Shown here: positions 29,775 to 37,641 of the stretch, piece after piece
Layout: every line of letters begins with the position of its first letter
Numbering within the stretch: position 1 is the stretch's first letter
NCBI GenBank assembly: GCA_004213885.1
Contig: SGYL01000010.1
Location: 1-62,347 of the forward strand
Source: Alphaproteobacteria bacterium
GTDB lineage: Bacteria > Pseudomonadota > Alphaproteobacteria > Puniceispirillales > Marisalimonadaceae
Direction of reading: 5' to 3'
DNA length: 62,347 nucleotides
Notes under the pieces: generated by a model
What the model saw: only the letters and a program-made list of their open reading frames with translations
Databases searched by the model: none
What the model was told of the DNA's origin: nothing
Program-made: the position numbers and the translations under genes

Positions 29775-30770
29775 ATGAAATTATTTTTAATAAGAATGTC
29801 TTCTTTTGTTGTTTTGTTTTTTAGCTCAATAACGTTTGCTTATTCTGCAGAAACAACAATGAGAATTTCATTACAATTGCCTTTAAAATCTCATTTAGGC
29901 CAAAACTTGTTACTTTTTAAGAAAGAAGTTGAAAATAGATCAAATGGTGAGATTAAAGTTGAAATCTATGATTCTGCACAACTTTATAAAGATAAAGAAG
30001 TTCCTGCAGCTGTTGGCGCTGGCTCAATTGAATCTGGAGTAGCATCATTAACTAGATATGTTGGAGACATCCCTGCAGTTGATTTATTTTATCAGCCATT
30101 TTTATTGAATACAGATAAAAAAGTAAGAAAAGCTGTTTCTAAAGGTTCTTCAATAAGAGGTCCTATAGACAATGCTATAAAAGATACAGGGTCAACTGTA
30201 CTTTGGTGGCAAGCTTATGGAAATGCAATTATGTTATCAAATGGTCAAGCTATAAAAAACCCTTCAGATATGAAAGGAAAAAAAGTTAGAGTATTTGGTA
30301 AAACTTTAGGAACTTTTGTTAAAGCGGCAGGTGGAGCTCCTACTTTAATTTCTGGATCTGAGCAATATCTTGCTTACCAAAGAGGAACAGTTGATGTAGG
30401 TATGACTGGTGTATCTGGGGTTAAATCTAGAAAGCTTTTTGAGGTCATGGACACAATTACTAAAACTAATCATGGTGTGATTGAATTTATAGTTGTTACT
30501 AACACTAAGTGGTTTAATAGCTTAAATTCGAAGCATAAAGAAATTATTATTAAGTCAGCTGAAATTGCAGAAAAAGATGTTCGAGATAACGTTGCTAAAA
30601 TTGAAGATGATGCTTATAAATTAGCTAAAGAGAAGGGTATGAAGATTATTACTCCAAGTAAGTCTGATATTGATGCGTTTAAAGCAGCATCTAAGCCAGT
30701 TTATGATGACTACAAGAAAAATGCTGGTTCATTAGGTGCACAACTTTTAGATGCAGCATCAAAGCTATAA
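29775..30770 (+). CDS. dctP: TRAP transporter solute-binding protein, DctP family
   Basis: Periplasmic binding protein of 331 aa with a signal peptide of about 25 residues ending A-Y-S-A. The mature part has DctP features: an early L-Q-L-P-L-K-S-H strand, G-S-I-E-S-G near residue 75, G-K-K-V-R-V-F-G near 170 with the Arg that normally contacts the ligand carboxylate, and a Y-L-A-Y-Q-R-G-T-V-D-V-G motif near 205. A strong RBS, AGGGGAG, precedes ATG 29775. It heads an operon with dctQ, dctM and a lyase, which implies a carboxylate ligand that the lyase can cleave. Exact ligand unknown. Confidence 0.9.
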   Translation: MKLFLIRMSSFVVLFFSSITFAYSAETTMRISLQLPLKSHLGQNLLLFKKEVENRSNGEIKVEIYDSAQLYKDKEVPAAVGAGSIESGVASLTRYVGDIPAVDLFYQPFLLNTDKKVRKAVSKGSSIRGPIDNAIKDTGSTVLWWQAYGNAIMLSNGQAIKNPSDMKGKKVRVFGKTLGTFVKAAGGAPTLISGSEQYLAYQRGTVDVGMTGVSGVKSRKLFEVMDTITKTNHGVIEFIVVTNTKWFNSLNSKHKEIIIKSAEIAEKDVRDNVAKIEDDAYKLAKEKGMKIITPSKSDIDAFKAASKPVYDDYKKNAGSLGAQLLDAASKL

Positions 30771-30783
30771 TTTAATAAATAAA

Positions 30784-30806
30784 AGAGAGAGCTTATAACT
30801 CTCTCT
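30784..30806 (+). promoter_or_regulatory. intercistronic stem-loop between dctP and dctQ
   Basis: AGAGAGAG (30784-30791), a seven-base loop, and CTCTCTCT (30799-30806) form a perfect eight-base-pair stem in the 47-bp gap. There is no T-run after it, so it is probably not a simple terminator. In transport operons a hairpin just after the binding-protein gene commonly protects that message and raises its level over the membrane subunits. The hairpin lies where the dctQ ribosome site would be expected, 11 bases before the ATG, and no Shine-Dalgarno is visible, so it may also limit dctQ translation. Confidence 0.7.
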
Positions 30807-30817
30807 ATAATTTCATT

Positions 30818-31309
30818 ATGAATATCTTTGAAAAATTTATAGATTATATAGCTTGGCTGTCAGCTTGGTTATTTTGTGTTGCTGGTTTTATGCTTTCTTA
30901 TGAAGTAATAGCAAGATATTTTTTCTTGTCACCAACAATATGGGCGGCAGAACTAAGCCAAATTTCATTAATATATGGAACGTTATTAGCTATGCCATGG
31001 GCTTTAAAAGCTAGAAAGCATATCCAAATCAATCTTGTTATTAATCAATTATCAAAAACTAATAAAAAATTTATAAATATTTTTATTATGATCATTTTAA
31101 TAATTTTTTCTGCTTATGTAATGATTTATGGATTTGATATATTTTATGACTCTCTAATAAGAGGTAGAACAACTGGTAGTTTGCTTAATCTACCTTCATG
31201 GATAGCGGAATTATCTGTACCTTTTTGTTTTTTGTTATTATTAATTCAATCATTCATTGAAATATTTAAATTATTACAAAATATAGAGCCACCTGAAAGC
31301 GATCATTAA
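30818..31309 (+). CDS. dctQ: TRAP transporter small permease subunit, DctQ family
   Basis: Membrane protein of 163 aa with four predicted helices (about residues 12-32, 45-62, 83-105, 122-145). The motif Y-E-V-I-A-R-Y-F-F near residue 28 and W-A-A-E-L-S near 42 are typical of DctQ. The small subunit couples the binding protein to the large permease. It lies between dctP and dctM and ends one base before the dctM start. Confidence 0.9.
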   Translation: MNIFEKFIDYIAWLSAWLFCVAGFMLSYEVIARYFFLSPTIWAAELSQISLIYGTLLAMPWALKARKHIQINLVINQLSKTNKKFINIFIMIILIIFSAYVMIYGFDIFYDSLIRGRTTGSLLNLPSWIAELSVPFCFLLLLIQSFIEIFKLLQNIEPPESDH

Positions 31310-31310
31310 T

Positions 31311-32585
31311 ATGACAATTCTAATAGTTTTAACATTAATGTTTATTTTACTATTATCAGGTCTTCCTGTGTCTTTCTCTTTAGGTTTTCTTGGTCTTGCA
31401 ATGTTAATTTTTGGGGGATTTTCTCCATTAATGGCACCTCAAGCTATTTTGTCTACATTAGACGGCTTTATATTGCTTGCTGTTCCTCTTTTTTTGTTAA
31501 TGAGTAACGTTCTTTTAAAGGGTGGTTGCGGCAAAGATTTATTTAATGCTGTTCAAGCCTGGGTGGGGCATTGGCCTGGGGGTTTAGCTGTAGCTACAAT
31601 AATATCTTGTGGAATTTTTTCTGCAATATCAGGTGTTTCTGTTGCAACTGCGGCAACAATTGGAGTTGTTGCTATCCCTGAAATGATTAAAAGAGGATAC
31701 AATAAAAATTTTGTTTATGGACTTTTGGCAGCTGGCGGAACTCTAGGAATTTTAATACCTCCAAGTTTACCAATGATCGTTTATGGTTTTATTACAGAGG
31801 AATCAGTGATAGCTTTGTTTCTTGCTGGTATAGGTCCAGGAATTTTTTTAATATCTTTATTTATAATTTATTCAATAATTTACTCAAAATTTTTTGGAGG
31901 TTTTAAAAAACTAGATCCTAGTTCATGGGAAACAAAAAAAAATACATCTAAAAAAGTTATACCTACAATAATACTTGCTATTTTAATTCTGGGTGGAATT
32001 TATACTGGTGTTTTTACTCCTACAGAAGCCGCAGCTGTTGGTTTTTTTCTATCATTAATAATTACTGTTTTTATTTTGAAGACATTATCTTGGAATGATT
32101 TTAAAGATGCAGTTTTTGAATCCATGGTAACAACGGCAGCCATCTTAATCATAGTCGCATGTGCAAAGACTTTTGGTAAAGCAATTGCACTATATAGGAT
32201 TCCTCAAGATATTTCTTATTTCATTAGTTCGAACATAGATACAAAAGCTTTCTTTATGATTGTAGTTTGTTTAATTTTAGTTGCAATGGGGTTAGTTTTT
32301 GAAACTTTGTCAATGGTTATTATAATGGTTCCTGTTTTATTACCAGCTGCAATGTCTATGGGTGTAGATCCTATATGGTTTGGAATTTTTATGGTAATTA
32401 TGGTTGAATGTGCTCTCATAACTCCTCCTGTTGGCTTGAATCTTTATGTAATACAATCTGTTGCAAAAACACAATTGGGAGAGGTAGCAAAAGGTGTTTT
32501 TCCATTTTTAATAATGATGATATTCACGGTTTTTATAATGTATATTTGGACTGATTTAGCTTTGTACATTCCTTTTAAACTCTAA
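31311..32585 (+). CDS. dctM: TRAP transporter large permease subunit, DctM family
   Basis: Permease of 424 aa with about twelve transmembrane helices. Family signatures are A-V-P-L-F-L-L-M-S-N near residue 57, A-A-G-G-T-L-G-I-L-I-P-P-S near 140, the repeat-related T-P-T-E-A-A-A-V-G near 235, and L-I-T-P-P-V-G-L-N near 364. DctM carries out Na+-coupled solute import. The lyase gene follows 13 bases later with its own RBS (AAGG), consistent with co-transcription and a shared substrate. Confidence 0.94.
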   Translation: MTILIVLTLMFILLLSGLPVSFSLGFLGLAMLIFGGFSPLMAPQAILSTLDGFILLAVPLFLLMSNVLLKGGCGKDLFNAVQAWVGHWPGGLAVATIISCGIFSAISGVSVATAATIGVVAIPEMIKRGYNKNFVYGLLAAGGTLGILIPPSLPMIVYGFITEESVIALFLAGIGPGIFLISLFIIYSIIYSKFFGGFKKLDPSSWETKKNTSKKVIPTIILAILILGGIYTGVFTPTEAAAVGFFLSLIITVFILKTLSWNDFKDAVFESMVTTAAILIIVACAKTFGKAIALYRIPQDISYFISSNIDTKAFFMIVVCLILVAMGLVFETLSMVIIMVPVLLPAAMSMGVDPIWFGIFMVIMVECALITPPVGLNLYVIQSVAKTQLGEVAKGVFPFLIMMIFTVFIMYIWTDLALYIPFKL

Positions 32586-32598
32586 TTAAGGTGTTGAA

Positions 32599-33468
32599 AT
32601 GAAACAAAAAAAATCAAAAATTTTAAGAGATTTATTAAAAAGTAATAAATTTTTACCTGTGCCATCTTGTTTTGATGCTCTTTCAGCTAAGTTAATTGAG
32701 CAAGTTGGTTTTAAATTAATGTTTATGTCAGGTTTTGCAGCATCTGCCTCAAGAATTGGTCAACCAGACTTAGGTGTTATGACACTTACTGAAGTTTTGG
32801 ATCAATTAAATAGTATTACGGATGCATCAACTATACCGCTTATTGGTGATGGTGATACCGGGTACGGTAATGCTATGAATGTTATCAGAACAGTAAAAAG
32901 TTTTGCTAAAATTGATTGTGCCGGAGTGCTTATTGAGGATCAATTGTCTCCAAAAAGATGTGGCCATACTCCAGGGAAAGATGTTGTTTCAAGAGATGAA
33001 GCTTTTGATAGGATAAAAGCTTCAGTTGATGCAAGAGAAGAAAATGATATTTTGATCATGGCTAGAACTGATGCTAATTATACTCATGGTATTAAAGAAG
33101 CTATTGAAAGAGCTCAAAAATTTTATGAATTAGGCGCTGATATCTTGTTTGTTGAAGCTCCAAAATCAGAAGATGAAATGAGACTTGTTTGTAAAGAAGT
33201 TCCTGGTTATAAAATTGCAAATATTGTTGAGGGTGGATTAACTCCAAATCTAAGTATGAAAGAATTAGAGGGTATAGGTTATAATTTAGCAGTTTACCCA
33301 TTGACAGCATTAAGTTCGGCTATGAAAGCTATGGTTGACAGCCTTACTAAACTTAAAACTGATTCAGATAGATCTAATAATTTAATGAGTTTTGAAGAAT
33401 TAAGAAAAAGAGTTGGTTTTGATGAATATTATGAAACTTCTTCAAAATACGAAACTTCAAAAAGATAA
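32599..33468 (+). CDS. isocitrate lyase/PEP mutase superfamily C-C lyase
   Basis: TIM-barrel enzyme of 289 aa. It has D-G-D-T-G-Y-G-N near residue 85, E-D-Q-L-S-P-K-R-C-G-H near 115, and A-R-T-D-A near 155. The K-R-C-G-H motif supplies the catalytic cysteine of methylisocitrate, isocitrate and 2,3-dimethylmalate lyases, so this is more likely a C-C bond lyase than a phosphonate mutase or an oxaloacetate decarboxylase. No prp or glyoxylate-cycle gene is nearby. Its place as fourth gene of the TRAP operon suggests that it cleaves the imported acid, probably a substituted malate or isocitrate analogue. The precise substrate cannot be read from sequence. Confidence 0.82.
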   Translation: MKQKKSKILRDLLKSNKFLPVPSCFDALSAKLIEQVGFKLMFMSGFAASASRIGQPDLGVMTLTEVLDQLNSITDASTIPLIGDGDTGYGNAMNVIRTVKSFAKIDCAGVLIEDQLSPKRCGHTPGKDVVSRDEAFDRIKASVDAREENDILIMARTDANYTHGIKEAIERAQKFYELGADILFVEAPKSEDEMRLVCKEVPGYKIANIVEGGLTPNLSMKELEGIGYNLAVYPLTALSSAMKAMVDSLTKLKTDSDRSNNLMSFEELRKRVGFDEYYETSSKYETSKR

Positions 33469-33476
33469 ATTTTTTT

Positions 33477-33623
33477 ATGCTCTCACCATGTAAAAAAATT
33501 TGTAAAATAAAAAAGAATGTATGTATTGGCTGTGGGCGCTCTAAAGAACAAATTAGTAATTGGTTAAAATATTCTAATTATCAAAGAAAAAAAATTATGA
33601 AAGAATTAAAATCTTTTCAATAA
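33477..33623 (+). CDS. DUF1289 cysteine-motif mini-protein
   Basis: A 48-aa protein with the DUF1289 pattern: S-P-C-K-K-I-C near residue 3, then V-C-I-G-C-G-R-S and I-S-N-W. Four cysteines (C-x3-C-x6-C-x2-C) suggest a metal or Fe-S site. The ATG is eight bases after the lyase stop and the 3' end overlaps the convergent hydrolase gene by seven bases. Proteins of this family are widespread in proteobacteria and of unknown function. Confidence 0.8.
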   Translation: MLSPCKKICKIKKNVCIGCGRSKEQISNWLKYSNYQRKKIMKELKSFQ

Positions 33624-34444
33624 GACAATTTATATCCAGTGCCAGATTTTTCTATATAACAAAATTTTGGCTCTAGCATGTGTCCACTTGAACATAAAAT
33701 TTTATCTTTTGAAACCATATCAAACATCATCTTTCTTGTTTTTAATCCTTGTTCCATATCTACATCAAAAACTAATGATACATCAGGATTTTCAAGTTGT
33801 AATCTAGGTGTATGTAAAATGTCACCTAAATGTATAAAACTATTATCCCCATTATCAATTCTAAAACCCGAGTGCCCAGGAGTATGCCCAGGTAAACTCA
33901 TAACATGTACATCAGGAATTATTGCTTCTTGATCTTTAATTGTTTCAATTTTATCATAGGCGTTAAGAACACTTTTAGCTAAATTAGCAAAATCTTCCCC
34001 GTTAACATCAACTTTTTCAAATTTACCATCTCTCCAAAAATCAATTTCTAAACCAGATATCTTTATAGTTGCATTTTTAAAAACAACTTCACCATTTTCA
34101 GTTATAGCCCCGCCAACATGATCTGGATGAAGGTGAGTAAAAAAAAGATCAGTGATGTCATCAGCATTAATCCCATTATCATTTAACTTGTCCATAAGAA
34201 AACCACAAGATGCCCCAAACAAATCTCTACAACCTGCATCAATCAAAAGGTTTTTGTTTCCATTTTTGATTAGAAAGGCGTTAATATTTGATAGGGTTAA
34301 TGGATTTTCTTCAGGTTTTGAGTTTAGTTCTTTAGTCTGATTTTCATCTAAATTTTTTAAAACCTCTATTGGAAGATTTAGTTTACCGTCTTGAAGAGCT
34401 ATAATTTCTACATTACCAATTGATACTTTGTTATTATCTTCCAT
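33617..34444 (-). CDS. MBL-fold metallohydrolase
   Basis: Cytoplasmic metallo-beta-lactamase-fold hydrolase of 275 aa. The zinc motif F-F-T-H-L-H-P-D-H-V-G-G is near residue 103, a further ligand lies in S-L-P-G-H-T-P-G-H near 183, and H-L-G-D near 204 supplies the bridging Asp. The layout resembles lactonase and arylesterase-type members, but no substrate-specific signature is evident. It is divergent from the peroxiredoxin-like gene across 243 bp and could share the operators described there. Confidence 0.85.
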   Translation of the reverse strand: MEDNNKVSIGNVEIIALQDGKLNLPIEVLKNLDENQTKELNSKPEENPLTLSNINAFLIKNGNKNLLIDAGCRDLFGASCGFLMDKLNDNGINADDITDLFFTHLHPDHVGGAITENGEVVFKNATIKISGLEIDFWRDGKFEKVDVNGEDFANLAKSVLNAYDKIETIKDQEAIIPDVHVMSLPGHTPGHSGFRIDNGDNSFIHLGDILHTPRLQLENPDVSLVFDVDMEQGLKTRKMMFDMVSKDKILCSSGHMLEPKFCYIEKSGTGYKLSY

Positions 34445-34579
34445 ATCAACTCCAATTTAAATTATTTAAAATTTTATTTATTAATCTATCTTATTATAAT
34501 TGTGTTTATATATAAATACTTTTTTAATTGTACATTTTTTTCTATAACTTATTTTATCTATTGTTTTAAAATTGTATAC

Positions 34580-34604
34580 TTAGCATCATAATCTTATGCG
34601 ATTA
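34580..34604. promoter_or_regulatory. operator-like near-palindrome, copy 1
   Basis: The 25-bp element TTAGCATCATAATCTTATGCGATTA contains imperfect inverted arms around a CATAATC centre. It matches the complement of copy 2 (34623-34647) at 21 of 25 positions. The two centres are about 43 bp apart, close to four helical turns, which is the usual arrangement for a cooperatively bound regulator. It lies in the gap between the metallohydrolase and the peroxiredoxin-like gene. Confidence 0.55.
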
Positions 34605-34622
34605 ATAAAATTAAATAATTTT

Positions 34623-34647
34623 TAATTGTATCAGATTATGATACTAA
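34623..34647. promoter_or_regulatory. operator-like near-palindrome, copy 2
   Basis: The core is the perfect inverted repeat GTATCA-N5-TGATAC (34628-34644), extended by TTAAT-like flanks. It lies 40 bp before the ATG of the peroxiredoxin-like gene, where a repressor or activator would act. Together with copy 1 it forms a repeated site not otherwise seen in the window. The regulator is not identified; no regulator gene is adjacent. Confidence 0.6.
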
Positions 34648-34687
34648 ATAAATTTTCACTATTATAAATTTTATAAAGGATTAAATA

Positions 34688-35206
34688 ATGACAAATATGA
34701 TTAAACCAGGTGAACAAGCTCCTAATTTATCTTTTAAAACTGTTAATGGAAGCACATGGTCTCTACATGATAATTTATCAAATGAAATGAATATTATAAT
34801 CTTTTATAGAGGGTTACATTGTCCGGTTTGCAAAGAGTATTTGGTATCTATTCAAAATCAATTAGATGATTATTCTGATGCAAATGCTTCAGTTATTGTG
34901 GTGTCAATGGATAGTGAAGATAAAGCAAAAAAAACTCAGTTGGATTGGGGGTTAGATAAATTAAATGTGGGCTATAACTTATCTCTAGAAGATGTAAAAA
35001 ATTGGGGACTATTTATTTCTAAATCAATTAAAGAAGTTGAAAGTGATATTTTTTGTGAACCAGGATTATTTATTATAAAAAAAGACGGCTCTATCTATAT
35101 GGTAAATATTAGCAATATGCCTTGGGCAAGACCTGATCTTTCCACTTTTCCAGCTAAGTTAAAATTTGCTCAAGATAATAAATATCCAGTAAGAGGCAAT
35201 TATTGA
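34688..35206 (+). CDS. peroxiredoxin-like AhpC/TSA-family protein
   Basis: Thioredoxin-fold protein of 172 aa. The active-site region reads F-Y-R-G-L-H-C-P-V-C near residues 38-47, so the expected peroxidatic position carries a C-P-V-C pair rather than the usual single cysteine of P-x-x-x-T/S-x-x-C, more like a thiol oxidoreductase. A late cysteine in S-D-I-F-C-E-P-G-L-F may act as a resolving residue. The RBS AAAGGA precedes the ATG. Its stop overlaps the MAPEG gene (TGATG). It probably reduces peroxides or protein thiols; context and operators fit an inducible stress gene. Confidence 0.8.
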   Translation: MTNMIKPGEQAPNLSFKTVNGSTWSLHDNLSNEMNIIIFYRGLHCPVCKEYLVSIQNQLDDYSDANASVIVVSMDSEDKAKKTQLDWGLDKLNVGYNLSLEDVKNWGLFISKSIKEVESDIFCEPGLFIIKKDGSIYMVNISNMPWARPDLSTFPAKLKFAQDNKYPVRGNY

Positions 35207-35619
35207 TGATTGATGACTTTTTGTTAACAAAACTATCTGCTGGTTTTTTAACATTATTTTATTTATTTTTATCTTTTCGTATTGGTTACTTTAGAGGTAG
35301 TCCAGTTATGAAATTAATATTTAAAATGGATAAAGATATTTCAGAAAAAAAATTAGAAAGAAATGTAAGAGCCCATGGTAATTTTTCTGAATATGTTCCA
35401 CTTTTTTTAATTTTACTATTTTTAATTGAATATTTTAAGTTATTAAATTTTATGCATTTATCAATTTTATGTTTGATTTTTATATATGGCAGATTAGCTC
35501 ACGCTATTTGTTTTGCATTCTATGATCATAATCCATTTCTAAGAATTTCAGGTATGATATCAACTTATTTAGTACTTTTTATATTGTCTGTAATCTTGTT
35601 ATCTAACTCTATGATTTGA
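35206..35619 (+). CDS. MAPEG-family membrane protein (YecN-like)
   Basis: Membrane protein of 137 aa with four predicted helices. It has the MAPEG signature E-R-N-V-R-A-H-G-N-F-S-E-Y-V-P near residue 50, which holds the glutathione-contacting Arg and Asn, and a late G-R-L-A-H-A near 95. Human relatives are microsomal glutathione transferases; bacterial members are poorly characterised. ATG 35206 shares two bases with the preceding stop, so it is coupled to the peroxiredoxin-like gene, which suggests a glutathione-linked role. Confidence 0.85.
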   Translation: MIDDFLLTKLSAGFLTLFYLFLSFRIGYFRGSPVMKLIFKMDKDISEKKLERNVRAHGNFSEYVPLFLILLFLIEYFKLLNFMHLSILCLIFIYGRLAHAICFAFYDHNPFLRISGMISTYLVLFILSVILLSNSMI

Positions 35620-35663
35620 ATTATTAATTTGAATTAGATAACAATATATATTTAAATGATAAT

Positions 35664-37640
35664 GTGAAATATCTATTGTCAATTATATTAATTTTAATTT
35701 CTCATACATCAAAAGCTGAATGGACTTATTTAACTAAAAATACATCAGGTGTAGAATTTTTTTTAGATTATTCCAACGTTAAAGAAAAAAACAGTAATTT
35801 ACTTTTTAAGCATCTTCAAAATAGAAAAACTCCTGATAAATGGGGGTCTTTATCTACAACAATTTTAAGAGAAGTTAATTGTAAAACTAACAAATACAAA
35901 AACTTAAAGTTCGCTTATTATTATGGAGAAATGGGTACAATTTTAGAAAAAGAAGTTAAATCATTATCATTGGATTGGTATTTTGCAAAACCTAAATCTG
36001 TTAACGATTTAATGATTAAATCAGTTTGTAGAAAACATTATACCAATTCAAATAAATCTAATTTCGCTAATAATGAAAATTTTAAATCAAATAAAATTTG
36101 TAATGTTACAGATGGTAAAAATTGGACAAACTGCACCTCATTTAAAAATTATGAAAATGATATTTATGTAGGACAATTTAAAAACAACAAAAGAAATGGA
36201 TTAGGTTTTTACAAGTTTTTTAATACTAATAAAAAATTTTTTGGAACTTGGAAAAATGGAAAAACACATGTTAAGGGTGTATGGATCTTTCCAAATAATG
36301 ATATTTATATTGGTGGAAATAATAACAGTAAAAATGAAGGTGTAGGTTTTTATAAATGGTCAAAAGGTGATGTGTTTTTAGGGACATGGAAAAATAATTT
36401 TAAAAATGGGCCAGGTGTATACATCTATCAAGATGGGAAAATAAAAACAGGTATTTGGGAAAATGATAAGTTCATATCAAGATCCATTAATAATTCATTA
36501 AAACGAAAATTAATAAACTTGATATGTGATGATAATTTAAATTCTAATAGTTGGGATAAATGTATTGGATCTAAAACTTATAATAATGGGACTTATGTCG
36601 GGTATTTTAAGCAAGGTAAAAGAGGTGGGAAAGGTGTATATAAATGGAATTCAAAAATAACTTATGTTGGTTTCTGGAAAAATGGTGTTGAGCATGGGGA
36701 AGGATTCTATGAATGGCCAAACGAAGAGTTATATATTGGAGATGTAAAGTTTGGAAAAAGAACAGGTGTAGGCTTTTATAAATGGACAAACAATGATGTT
36801 TATCTTGGGGATTGGAAAGAAAACTCCAGAACAGGTTATGGCACTTATTTATATAGAAGTGGTAAAATAAAAGCTGGAATATGGAAAAATAGTAAGTTCA
36901 TCTCAGCAAAAGATAAAAAAGATCAAAAATCTGTCATTTTAAATAATGATAAAAAACTTTTTCAAGTTGGCTCTGGTACAGGATTTAGTGTCTCTTCTAA
37001 TGGTCATATAATTACAAACCATCATGTCATCAATGGTTGCCAAAAGGTAAATGTTTTTACAAAAGAAAACTCATATAATTCTAAAATAGTTGCTAGTGAT
37101 ATTAAAAACGATTTATCATTATTAAAAGTTAACTTTAAACCTGAATTTGTATTTCCTATAACAAATACATCTCCACAACTAATGGATGAGATCTATGTGG
37201 CTGGTTTTCCATTTGGTAATAGAATCAGTTCAAGTATAAAGATCACTAAAGGGATTATAAGTTCACTCACAGGTTTTGGTGATGATTATACAAGAATGCA
37301 AGTTGATGCAGCTATGCAACCGGGAAATAGTGGAGGACCAGTTTATAGTAAATTTGGAAATATTTACGGAGTTGCTGTAGCTAAGTTAGATTATAAATAT
37401 TCAATTAAAAAACTAAATACTATTCCTGAATTAACAAATTTTGCAATAAAGGCAAGTATGTTGAAATCTTTTCTTGAAGCATCGAATGTTAAAATCAGAC
37501 CTGAAGTTTCTGAACCCTTTAAAAATTTAGGAAAAAAAATACAACAAGGGACTTTTTATATTTCATGTATGATGATTAGAGGAAAGTATGATCAAATGAA
37601 ATCTAAAAAAGTTTTATTTGATAAAGATAAATTTAATTAA
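35664..37640 (+). CDS. secreted MORN-repeat and trypsin-like serine protease fusion
   Basis: Exported protein of 658 aa with a GTG start and a signal peptide of about 18 residues ending S-K-A. After a short N-terminal domain come two similar modules, about residues 144-272 and 285-413. Each opens with a C-x-n-W-x2-C element, carries several MORN-type repeats (such as Y-V-G-Q-F-K-N-N-K-R-N-G-L-G-F-Y) and closes with G-K-I-K-x-G-I-W-x-N-x-K-F-I-S. A trypsin/HtrA-like protease domain follows from about 430, with H in I-T-N-H-H-V-I near 454, D in K-N-D-L-S-L-L near 483 and S in G-N-S-G-G-P near 556. All three catalytic residues are present. No PDZ domain is seen. It is probably periplasmic; substrate unknown. 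Confidence 0.88.
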   Translation: MKYLLSIILILISHTSKAEWTYLTKNTSGVEFFLDYSNVKEKNSNLLFKHLQNRKTPDKWGSLSTTILREVNCKTNKYKNLKFAYYYGEMGTILEKEVKSLSLDWYFAKPKSVNDLMIKSVCRKHYTNSNKSNFANNENFKSNKICNVTDGKNWTNCTSFKNYENDIYVGQFKNNKRNGLGFYKFFNTNKKFFGTWKNGKTHVKGVWIFPNNDIYIGGNNNSKNEGVGFYKWSKGDVFLGTWKNNFKNGPGVYIYQDGKIKTGIWENDKFISRSINNSLKRKLINLICDDNLNSNSWDKCIGSKTYNNGTYVGYFKQGKRGGKGVYKWNSKITYVGFWKNGVEHGEGFYEWPNEELYIGDVKFGKRTGVGFYKWTNNDVYLGDWKENSRTGYGTYLYRSGKIKAGIWKNSKFISAKDKKDQKSVILNNDKKLFQVGSGTGFSVSSNGHIITNHHVINGCQKVNVFTKENSYNSKIVASDIKNDLSLLKVNFKPEFVFPITNTSPQLMDEIYVAGFPFGNRISSSIKITKGIISSLTGFGDDYTRMQVDAAMQPGNSGGPVYSKFGNIYGVAVAKLDYKYSIKKLNTIPELTNFAIKASMLKSFLEASNVKIRPEVSEPFKNLGKKIQQGTFYISCMMIRGKYDQMKSKKVLFDKDKFN

Positions 37641-37641
37641 A

